From the NCBI GenBank assembly GCA_946800325.1, contig OX326958.1:1498001-1562000 (forward strand): a DNA stretch of 64,000 bases, in the 5' to 3' direction. Below the pieces are notes generated by a model. That model ran no database searches and was not told the DNA's origin. It was given only the letters and a program-made list of their open reading frames with translations. Of the stretch, positions 35,106 to 46,064 are shown one piece after another (position 1 is the first letter of the stretch; the number at the start of each line of letters is the position of its first letter). The position numbers and the translations under genes are program-made. This DNA is from Luzula sylvatica. Its lineage: Eukaryota; Streptophyta; Magnoliopsida; Poales; Juncaceae.

Positions 35106-35810
35106 ACTACACTTAATGATTAAATAGATATTATTTTATCAAAAAAAATTCAATGTGTTTATTTATTATTGCTTATTTTTATATTACTATATGATATTAG
35201 TTTTTCATGAATAATAAATGAAACATTAAAATTATATAAACACAATATAATAATTAAAATTTTTATTATTATACGTTATATTTATATAATTTTATTTCAT
35301 ACATTATTTATATGTGATTCAACTTGATGTTTAAATAGATATTATTTCGTCAATATTTTTTAATGTGTTTATTTATTATTGTTCATTTTATTATTATATA
35401 GTATTAGTTTTTTATGAATAATAAATGAAATATTAAAATTATATAAACCCAATATGTAATAATTCTATTTTTTTTTAAATTTATACGTGTTAAGAAATGT
35501 TTATGAATTTTCTTAAAATTAATAATAAATAACAAAGAAAAAATTAATCGTTACATACGAAAAATTGAAGGGTATTTCGGTACAAAAAAATAATAGGGGA
35601 ATAAAAATTTGATCGAGGGTTTTTTTTGGAGTTTATAAAAGGATAAGACATTTTTTTACAATATCCAAAACATAGGGGTTAAAAATACTCCAAAGCACAT
35701 ATATGTGAACAATGAGATAAGAAAACGTAGAATTTAATTACATATTAGAAATAATTAAGTCATGACAAACTTAAAGACCCACGTGCAATTCGCTGGATCA
35801 AAATTATTTA
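35103..35810 (+). mobile_element. Inverted partner of Helitron-like element B
   Basis: 35200-35720 matches 31625-32110 in reverse complement; for example 'tgttaagaaatgtttatgaa' here pairs with 'ttcataaacacttcttaac' at 31871. The end 'cccacgtgcaattcgctgg' near 35778-35796 corresponds to the hairpin end of element B but is degenerate and lacks a clean CTAG. A duplication with a spacing of about 211 bases (35121 versus 35332) lies within it. Confidence 0.45.
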
Positions 35811-36278
35811 TCTTGATCGTCTATCAAATATTTTATAATTATCGTTCAGATTATCTTGATTTTCTCAATACCGATCAATTTGAGATTAAAGCCATACATA
35901 AAGAAGGTGATCTCTGTTTCTTTTGCATGAAACAAAAATGATCTTCGAGCCAAGTAAGTTTTGCATTATTTTATTTTTATTTTGATCATCTCCAATATTT
36001 TACATAGAACAGATGTTTTTTTGTTTTCTGATTCATACCATTTGTTTCATTTCTAGCAAAAAGTTATCGTTCTTTTCTAGCAAAGGTTTCGAAAACTATT
36101 TATAACACAATTAAAAAGAAAAATGTTTATTGCGTGATCACCATAAACACACAAAAAAAACTTCAACACAGTTCGCATGATAATGCTTTTTGTTAAAGTC
36201 TTTCATGTTCGTATTTACGTGAATAAGTTTGGGGTTATATATATGACATTTCACAACATATCTAAAGTTAAAGGTGTG

Positions 36279-36407
36279 TTGATGCGTCAATCGAGGAGGA
36301 TTAGTAAACATTAATTGAATTGATTAGCAATTAAATCAATCTTAATTAGATTGATTCAATTAAAAAAATCTAATCAATCCAATGCAACTCTCTCGATTGA
36401 CGCATCA
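36279..36407. mobile_element. Foldback MITE with TTGATGCGTCAATCGAG ends, copy 1
   Basis: The left end TTGATGCGTCAATCGAG is matched by CTCGATTGACGCATCAA at the right end, with 'aattgaattgatt / aatcaattcaatt' motifs inside. The length is 129 bp. A related copy lies at 60696-60823. The flanks do not show a clear target duplication. Confidence 0.7.
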
Positions 36408-38474
36408 AAAAAAATTTATGAGTGTTTGTGGTGACATCATGGTTGGATCCAAATATTTAAGAGAACTTAACTTAAATTATAAACCAAACTCAATTTTTTT
36501 TATAATGAAACCTAATTTTTTTTATTATACTATGTAATTTGTTTAAATGGATACCAAATTGTTTATAATGGACCCCAAATTTTTTATAATGGAGCTCAAA
36601 TTTTATAAATTAAACTACCTAATTTATTTATGTGTATCCGGATCCGAAACGGCGGTTTTAATTTTTGTATACATGGGCTGGGCCTGGGTCATGGGTGCAA
36701 TTATATATTTATGTATTGTTGAGTTACCTTGGTATAGTTCCCCAGTTTTTACACAGAAATACAAGCACTATATTATTTTTCCTTATAAAAGTTCACGCAA
36801 AGAAAAAAAAATAGCAAAAGCATATTTTCTCAATAGAGAAAACTCGATTTTAGTTATTAAAAAAACCACACAAAAATATAAGTGCATGCATATTCTTTTT
36901 CCAAATAAAAAATATATATTGAAAACATGTATTCACTATTGAAAAAATAGACTTGGTAATAAAAAAATTTGTATTTGGTTTATAAAAAATTACGCAAAGA
37001 TTCATGTGTATACATTTATTTATTATCCTTATCAAATAAAAAAACTAAAAAATACAATAATGATAGATGCATTACATATATCTTTCAAATTATAGTACTC
37101 AAACAATAAAAAGCAGAAAAAATCAATGATGACAGATGACCATAATGTAATTTCTTTATCAAAATCAAGGAACAACAAACAATCAGGTGGCTTTTTTTGA
37201 AGACAATAAATTATTGTAAATTGGAATCCCTGCGGAATCAATATAAAAAAAAAATCTATTATGGTCACGATTCGTGGCCTAGGATTCTCTTCAAAAAATA
37301 AATTATTGTAAATTTAAATTTAATTTAAATGCAGATAAATTTTGACACAACTGTACGACTCGTAACTTTTTCGTACTTTTTTTTCTTTGAAAGGAAATTC
37401 TTTATATCTCAATACTGCAAGTTAGTAAGTAACAAAATTTATTATACTAAGATAATACTCGTGCTATGCGACTAGTTTGGTAATGATGTTTTTCATTTTA
37501 ATACAATTTTGAGGTTAGTTAAGAGAAGGGATAATTGAGGATTACATTAGACATGATTTTTCGATGGTCTACCAACTCGTGGAATTTCTACAAGATCTTG
37601 ACCTCACGAAATTCCTTCTTTGACATATCTTCTTGAGTTCGGTCTTCATGTATCGTTTGATATCTTGGTTTGTGTGTGTTGTATTTATTTTTATTTTTTT
37701 TGATTTATCACGGTCTTGGACATAATTTCTTTTTGGAATATCATACATTATTTTTTTCTTATGACACACAATGGTATTGCGAGTAATTATCAATTAAATA
37801 TATATTTAAGATAATTTTTCAAGTGTATTTATCAATGAATGATAGGCTAAATACGATATTGTATTGTTCATTAAAGACAAAATTTTCATAACAATAAAAT
37901 TTTATGATATGTCTTTCTAAATATTAAAAATATCTTTTTAAAATTATGGTGTATGATAAGGCTCTCCTTTGTAATAATTACACTTAAAAAAAATAGCACA
38001 ATCAATATTGTTTTGAAACAATTAAACAAAATTTGAACCAACGTTATGTAATGTCAACACTATTAATTAAATAGTACTAATAATATTTTTATAATAAAAA
38101 TAAAATGTAAAAATATAAATAACATCACATTTTATATTGAAAAAATGAAAAAAATATCGAAATTCGGTTAAACAAAAACATAATTCAAAAAACATCATAC
38201 GATATTTTTTCTTAATTCAAAACTTTAAAAATAACAGTAATGTTTCATATTGTTATGAATAATAATACTAATGTTTGTGAATATTATATTAAACTCGTGT
38301 GTTTTTTGTTCTATGACTTCTACATAATTTCGATAACCTTATTTAATATGATAATTATAATTTAGTTATTAGAATTTTCATTCTCTATAAATAAAAATCA
38401 TGTTACGTATTAAGTTGAATGAAATTGGACATAACATTTTTCTTTTTCTCTATTTACTCTTACTAATTTACTTA
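36408..38474. other. AT-rich spacer
   Basis: A short direct repeat 'ataatgga(c/g)' is seen at 36567-36597. No gene is supported; the 131-residue frame at 36547-36942 is low-complexity and lacks family features. 35811-36278 is likewise featureless. Confidence 0.4.
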
Positions 38475-38780
38475 TTTTACAACCATTTATAAATTATCAT
38501 ATACTTGAATCATCTTGGTTTGTGCACCAATTATGTATTTAATTTTGTAGGTTCATTTCTCAATTAATCGAGGAATCCGACAAAGCTAGTGGCTAGAAAA
38601 GAATTATATATACAAAAGAATGTGTATATAGAAAGATAAAATAGTATATATTCATTATTGTGTGTTTGTCATAATTTTAGTCATCACTATTGTGTGTTTA
38701 GTATCATGCTTTTAACTTGTTAGTTCATGTGTCTCGAATGATCGTAAAGAAAATGCTTTTTTGTATATATATATACCCAC
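38475..38780. repeat. Dispersed repeat, copy 2 (uninterrupted)
   Basis: Reverse complement of the two halves at 10112-10180 and 10770-10940, here continuous. Shared stretches include 'cttggtttgtgcaccaatt' and 'ttgttagttcatgtgt'. Confidence 0.7.
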
Positions 38781-39522
38781 AACTAGACGTTGATTTGTTT
38801 ATGCGCGCTACTGTGTGTTATAGGCTTATGGTTTGATATTTTGAGTTATTGGAGAAAATCAGATGATCAATCTCTACATGGAATATCGTAAGTAAAGCAC
38901 GAAATGGAGGTGACGATTTCTTGACTAAAATGGAGACATAATTTAAGTGACACTTGCTCATTTGTACCAATATTTTTAGGAGCATTTGTTCGTGTTAACT
39001 TTTTTAGGATCCAAATTTGAAAAATATTCCAAAAAAAAAATTGGAATTGGTTTCGAATCTCGATGTGCCAATCGCCTTAAAATATGTGTCGTGGCAAATT
39101 TTACATAATTAAACTAATATTATCGGGTTAAAGTTTTAATAATTTATTTTATATTGTCTTTGTTAAGTAACATATGAATTTTAGTGATAATATGTATTAC
39201 TTTACAATTCCAAATTTTTGTATTCAGTTGAATCAAATAAATCTAATATTTTTTTGTTTATTAGGTTCGTTTTTAAATCATTTCAAATTGGGAGTTTTTA
39301 TCAGACACCCATCTTGCAAAAGGATAATTTAGGTATTACAAAAAATAACATGTATTACTTTTCTATCATTCCCCGTTCTCGTTAATTATTTGTTTTTCTT
39401 TTTCAATTATTATCTTTTATTGTTGTTTCCTGTTTTGCATCTTCCCAACTCAAAGTCTCTCTTCTTCTTCTTCTCTCTCTCATACACACACACACACTCA
39501 AACCTCATCCATCTCTCTTTAG
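38781..39522. other. AT-rich spacer
   Basis: No gene. A (CA)n tract occurs at about 39483-39498. Confidence 0.4.
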
Positions 39523-40071
39523 CTATGTTGCACGAATACGAATATGGGTAGCGTATCCGATACGATACGGATACGGCGATACGACAATTCTAAAAAAATC
39601 ACGAATACGAATACGACTACATAATTATTAGTTTAACATACTTATATTATACATAATTAATAAATAAGTAATAAATTAAATAATAAATTAATAATATTTT
39701 TAAATTAAATATTATTACAATAAATAATATTAACCAAACAATACAAGTATCATAAAACTATCATAAACTTGTTCTAGAAATATTTTAGAACTAATTTAGA
39801 AGTATTTTAGAAGTATCTATATAATTTATTTAAAAACATTATGGACCAAAATATATAATGTACTGAAATATCATAAATGAAGTATCACAGCCGTATCATG
39901 GACGTATCCCCAGCCGTATTTCCGTCGTATTTGGAAAAAATAAATATTAAAATATTCGGATACGCCACATGGCGTATCCGATACGTATCCGATCCGTATC
40001 GCATCCGTATCCGTATCGAATACGCGTATCATTAGGATACTTCTGCATTTTCGAAATATCCGCGTAACATA
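39523..40071. mobile_element. hAT-like MITE filled with GTATCCGATACG motifs, copy 1
   Basis: It starts CTATGTTGCACGAATACG and ends with the inverse pattern CGCGTAACATA. The arms hold cgtatccgatacg and its variants in opposite orientation; the middle is AT-rich. The flanks ctctttag and ctcttcaa are a weak 8-bp match (6 of 8). It is the same family as 60119-60609. Confidence 0.6.
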
Positions 40072-40895
40072 ACTCTTCAACCATTTCTCTCAATATAACC
40101 ACTATTAGACTATGATTACTATCAATATAATCATAACCATGATATATTTTGTTTAACTTTAGAGTTCTAATTATATTATTTTGTATCAATAAAAAGAAAA
40201 ACTATGTTTATTTCTTCTTCGATAAATAACATTGACTATAAATAACACATAACTTCAATTTATTAAAAAAAACATGTTAATCAATGAAGCTAAATTTACA
40301 AATCAAAATAATTATATAATTGAAAAAAGAAAGTTGAGTTTTATGATTTTTGTTTTGATTCTAGTATATATATGTGGTTATATATATACTAGATTTTTGA
40401 ATCCTAGTATATATATATGATTATGTTAGTGTATTTTACGATAGAACTGCAAAATCATGTACTATCGCCTTTCCAAAAAAAATTTGAAAATTTCTCACTG
40501 CAGCCCCTCCCTAGATTATTGACCCCCCAATGATTTGGAACAAGATCCGCCACTGGTTCCTCATTTCCTCACAATGACATGAATGTTTCATTCTTCTCTT
40601 TTTTTCCTTCTAATTTGACATCGGTTTTAGATTTGAAATTGAATTTTCGTTTCGAAAAGTTAGGGAATTTGTGTCTATTTTTGTAAAATCAATCTCTAAG
40701 CATGCCTCATTCTAACTTGTTGACCCCTAATTGTCCAAAAAATGTACCTTAGTGAGCTAAAAGGAAGTAATGACTTAGGCAGATAAAAACTAAACGACGA
40801 TTTAGAGAGAGTAAGAGGTCTGAGAAATGGATTGAGGTAGGGACGTGGCTGGGCGGGGTGAGGCAGGTCAATCGAGAGAGAAACTGGGGGTGCGT

Positions 40896-40928
<33 letters not shown>

Positions 40929-42713
40929 GAGAGTGGGTGAAAAAAAAAATACTTTTTTATCCTTTTAAGGATGTACAGTAAAAAAAAATGTAGGTTAAAA
41001 CATTTAATCCTGACTCTTGAATTGTATATGTTCTCTAATCTAGGCCGTCCATTCATAAAATAATGTATGATAAAGAAAAATGGGTGTATGATATAAATCC
41101 AGTTTGGTTCAATTCGTTCAATTCGATTTATTGGATTTTTTGTCTTATTGGATTCGGTGTGAATCAAACCAACCAAACGCACATTCCTAAGCGAGGAAGT
41201 TAGACCAAAGTAAAAGCGTAGGAAAATTAAATCATCTATCACATATTAATTATATTTTAAATATCAATCAATTATTTATGTTAATCGTTAAGACTCATAA
41301 GTCATATTAATTAATTAAAAGATTTTCATCTTGTCTGACTCATTGTTATAAAACTAAAATGGAAATTTTACCCTTCCCCCAAATACACCACCACATCCTC
41401 ACCTCTATATCCCTAATTAGCACACTTAGTTAACTGATAATTAATCAGATAAACTTTATTAATAATTCATTAATATTAATTATTAATTAGTTAATTATTA
41501 ATCGAGTGTATCTTATTAATTACTAATTAATTAAATATGTTAATTAGAGATATAGAGGATGTGATGATGTAAATGACCTCAACTAAAAAACAGAATTACA
41601 CTTCAGAATTTTGTGGGCGCCCCGTGAGAAAAAGTCATAATTTTTCAAATAATAATGCGCGAATAAGATATACCACATATATAATTTTATAATGTGTTGT
41701 ATTGTATTAAAAAGAAATTATCTAAAAAATATATATGATATATTTAAGAAAGATTAAAAAAATATATACTATATCTAAGAAATATACATTGATATTAAAA
41801 ATAATATAATATACATTGTATTTAAAGTAATATAATATATATATAAATATGTAATACATTAAAATACAAAAAATATAACATATAATATTTCAAAAATAAA
41901 ATATACATTTTGAAAAAAATATAATGTATATTTTGAAAATGTACGTGACAAATATATAACGTACATCTACAAATTATCATACTTATAAAAAAAAATATAA
42001 AAAAAAATAAATTTTGATGAAAACATTGATAAAAGTATTTTGCTAATATTGTTTGTTTAATCAGCGGTAATTTTCAATATTACGATATATGACAATTTTT
42101 AAACGGTTGATTTGTATGATCTTTTGTAAATACATAAATGTACATTATTTTACATTCAATTTTAAATAACTTTATAATATTACATTATTCCATATTAAAT
42201 AATTTGTAGTTATATTGTTGTCTATTTGTTTTTTAATTATTTGTTATTAAATTTTAAAATATGATATTATGTACAATTTTAATGATTTACTCGTAGCAAA
42301 TGAAAAAAATGTTAGTATCGTATAATCAATAGCATGCAACGCGTACCTATCTGATATGATTTGTTATTTCGATATTTAACATTTTCCGAACTATTACGAG
42401 TGATAACAAATATAATACTCAATAGTTTTATCATAAAATTGTATTATACATTATTATCTCGAATGTTATTATACAATACACATACTTGAATATACCAATT
42501 AATATATTAATATATGATTACAAAATATTGATTATTAGCATAACATAAAATAATCGTGAAATATATAAACGATTATACACATACGAGCTATAAAAATTAA
42601 GAACACAACGATATTATGTATCATCGGTATGCCTTTATTTTATTTTTCAGATAATAATAATACTATTATAATTATCATAAATAATAGTTTGTTATAAAAA
42701 TGCAAAATATAAT
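40072..42713. other. AT-rich spacer
   Basis: 40898-40927 is a (GA)n tract followed by a G run. 41680-42000 is a degenerate 'atatatcatatat' repeat. No gene is supported. The minus-strand frame at 40868-41242 runs into the GA/G tract and is a repeat product. Confidence 0.4.
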
Positions 42714-42797
42714 TTAGAGTGAAAGCAAACAGGTTACTTTAAGCTCTCTCTCACCACTTAGGACATATCTTATTTTAGAGTGAAAGCAAACAGGGGT
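42714..42797. repeat. Direct repeat upstream of the decarboxylase gene
   Basis: 'tttagagtgaaagcaaacag' occurs at about 42714-42732 and again at 42775-42794. The sequence after the first copy, 'ggttactttaagctctctctc', resembles exon 1 and its donor (42891-42925, 'ggttactttaggctcg...gtaagctctctctc'), suggesting a local promoter duplication. Confidence 0.65.
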
Positions 42798-42873
42798 CTC
42801 AATATTAGTTTCTACCAATGAAACTGGAATACCATCTTATTTGCATCTCTCCCGTAAAACACTGTTATCTTCA

Positions 42874-42912
42874 ATGAACTGCTTCCAGCCGGTTACTTTA
42901 GGCTCGTTTAAC

Positions 42913-42952
<40 letters not shown>

Positions 42953-44586
42953 CCCTATTATAACTCCGTAAATGTAATTACATGTTAGATTTTAGAGGGT
43001 TTTACAAGTTTTCTTTTTCCTTATTGTAATGCCCATAAGGTGTTTGATGGAATGTCATTGTAATGTAGATCGGAACTTCTTCTCACAGGACGAGAAAGAC
43101 ACGATGCATCAATTCGACCCATTATGATACTCCTCTAGTCGAAGCTCTAAAGTCAACTGCAATTGACCAAGTTTCGTGCTTTCACTTTCCAGGCCATAAT
43201 CGAGGCAAAGCGGCCCCACCTTCTCTCTCCTCCCTTATCGGGCCGGGTCCATTTCTCCATGATTTACCCGAACTGCCCGAACTCGACGACCTCTTCTCTC
43301 CTCAAGGTCCGATATTAGAGGCGCAAACTCGTGCGGCTCGATTATTCGGCGCAACCGCCACTTGGTTCCTTATCAACGGATCAACATGTGGGGTCCACGC
43401 AGCCATAATGGCTACGTGTACTCCGAATGATGTACTCATACTGCCTCGTAATTCACACTTATCTGCCATTTCTGGAATGGTGCTGACCGGTACGGTACCA
43501 AAGTATGTCATGCCTATTTACGACTCCAATTGGGATGTTTCTGGTGGGCTCGTTGCGTCAGAGGTATCGAAAGCGATCGAAGAGGTAGAGAGAGATGGGA
43601 AAAACATAGGCGCCGTTTTGATCACTTCACCTACTTATCATGGCGTGTGCTCCGATTTGGACGAAATTACAAAAATATGCCATTCGAGGGGCATTCCGGT
43701 AATCTGCGACGAGGCACACGGGGCCCACTTTCGGTTTCACAAAGATTTTCCAAAGACGGGTTTGGAACAAGGAGTGGATTTAGCGGTGCAATCGACTCAT
43801 AAGGTTCTGTCTTCCTTGACACAATCATCCATGTTACATTTATCAGGAGGCTTAGTGGATCCGGGTCGAGTTACAAGATCGCTCCAATTGTTACAAAGCT
43901 CTAGCCCTAGTTATCTCCTTCTTGCCTCTCTAGATGCCGCTAGGGCACAATTGAGTGATGACAAATCCATTTTTGACGAAGCTATGGATTTGTCGTCAGA
44001 ATTGAAGAAACGGGTCGAGGAAATACCGGGTATAAGTTTATTGGATAACTTATCGGGTTTCGGGTCTAACTTTCACAACACGGACCCGTTAAGAATAACT
44101 ATCGGCACCTCACGGCTCGGTATATCAGGCTATGTCGCGGACGAGATTTTATTCGAAAAATACAAAATTGTACCGGAACTCGTCGGTACCAAATCCTTGA
44201 CTTTCGCATTTAATGCAGGGACGCGACGAGAGGACGTAGAAAATCTTGTTTCGGGGTTAAAGCATTTGTCCAAAAAATTCTTTCACGAAAATACCGAAAC
44301 GGGTCAAAAAGACGGTGTGATTTACCCGTTTGGTTGCGGTCAAATGAAATTGACACCTAGAGAGGCGTTTTTTGCGAAAAAGAAGAGCGTGAATATCGAC
44401 GAGAGCGTCGGTGAGATAAGCGGCGAAATGATTTGCACTTATCCTCCCGGTATTCCGGTACTTATTCCGGGCGAGGTTATAACAAACGATGCGTTGTTGT
44501 ATTTATTGAATGCGAAGAATCTCGGCGCGACTATTAGCGGTGCAGGTCATAACGAACTTTCGTCTATCATATGTATTGACTTGTAA
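42874..44586 (+). CDS. Bacterial-type Orn/Lys/Arg decarboxylase, probably plastid
   Basis: Exon 1 is 42874-42912 (MNCFQPVTLGSFN) and exon 2 is 43069-44586, giving 518 residues. The first 35 residues are rich in Ser/Thr/Arg and lack acids, as in a plastid transit peptide. The PLP-dependent aspartate-aminotransferase-fold domain follows: FHFPGHNRGK, then DEAHGAH near residue 227, and STHKVLSSLTQ with the likely PLP-binding Lys258. The C-terminal Orn/Lys/Arg decarboxylase domain is also present (CGQMKLTPREAFFAKKK, then ISGEMICTYPPGIPVLIPGEVI). The reaction is removal of the carboxyl group from arginine, ornithine or lysine to give agmatine, putrescine or cadaverine; substrate cannot be chosen from sequence. 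It differs from the usual plant arginine and ornithine decarboxylases, which have the alanine-racemase fold. Exon 2 was set by frame: acceptor tgtag at 43064-43068 keeps phase 0. Confidence 0.88.
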
Positions 44587-45106
44587 TTAAGGAACATTTT
44601 TTTTGTATATGCATTATATTTATTAATTTTTCATTGTATTTTATCTGTAATCTTGTTGCTAAATATTTGAGTTACAATATCCATGCGTTATATTATTTTT
44701 ATAAAATATCTCTTAATACTACAAAACAAAATAAATAAATAAAAAATAAGAAAAATGAAATAAGCAATTTGATCCCTAGAAAGTAGAAGAATTATGAGAA
44801 GACCCAGAGATAAAGATAAAAGATAAAAGCGTAGAGGGTATATATGCACAAGTTCTCTCATTTTACTCCTTCTCTATTAAGTTTTCTGTCTCACTCTCTC
44901 CTCTCCCCATTCATCTCTCCTCTCTCTTTTGCGATCAACAAATTCCTCTAAACCCTAATCCAAATTCACAAATCTTTCCTATATCCACCATCTAATCCAT
45001 CCTTTTTCGATCTTACGCTTCGTCGAATCGTCATACAGTGTACGCGAGCTGTGTATTCCAGCTCAATTTTTCTTCCTTGCGAGGGAGTGATGCGAATTTC
45101 GCATAG
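44587..45106 (+). promoter_or_regulatory. Promoter and leader of the UPL gene
   Basis: A CT-rich leader (about 44870-44935) contains a telo-box aaaccctaa (44951-44959). A six-codon upstream frame starts at the ATG at 45090 and ends with a TGA at 45108-45110, overlapping the main start as ATGA. Confidence 0.6.
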
Positions 45107-46029
45107 ATGAAGCAAAGAAAGCGAAAAGGCACTGATGTGGTGAGTTTTTTTCGGTTTTTCAGCTTGATTGACTGATTTTTTTTCCTTTTGATTGTTTTCT
45201 ATGCTTGAATTGAATTGTTTATTGTTTGTAAATTGAAAGGCAGTGTTTTCTATTTTGGGAGGAATTCGTTACAATTTAGTTTATGTGTAGTTTTACTTGT
45301 TGGATCTCTCACACTAGTTTATACTGAGACAACGTAGCTACTGTCACTTGTAATCTAGCTTAACAAGAAGGGTTTTCTTGTAAACAAAGAAATAAATTGA
45401 TTGATGTGTGGTTATTGGTATTTAAAAGTGGAAATTGCTTTGTTCTGGTCAGTCTTATAAATAAGAAACAAAATTGGGTGAAAAGGGGCATTTCTTTCTA
45501 CCTAAACTTTCAAATCGATTGTATTGTACATTGATTAGATGCTTTTGTTAGTGTTTGTGATTATTTGATTGTTTTAATCTATCTATTATCTAATTCCTAA
45601 AATATTACACGAATACTATTCTGAATTTGAAAAGATTCGGTTTAGTAACCTGACTTTTTTGCTAGAACTCACTCACATAGAATTATTTTATAGAAATATA
45701 ATTGATAAAATCATAAAAAAGTAATTTGAAACGGTAATTATAACGGTAATTTGTTTTGTCCACAAATCATTTAAAGCCGAGAAACAAAAAAGGTTGCTCC
45801 TTTTTCCCGAACATAAAGTTCAAGATTGTCGAAATTAATATTCACGTAACCGTTATCAACAAGAATTTCCTTTTCTTTTCTCGATACATTCTTATTAAAT
45901 TTAATGTATTTTATGATTTTCCTTTTGTAGCCACAAAATATAAGGTCCTTCATAGACAACGTCATCGCAGCGCCTCTCGAGCAAATCGAGCTTCCATTAA
46001 AAGATTTCGTATGGGAGTTCGGAAAGGTA

Positions 46030-46064
<35 letters not shown>

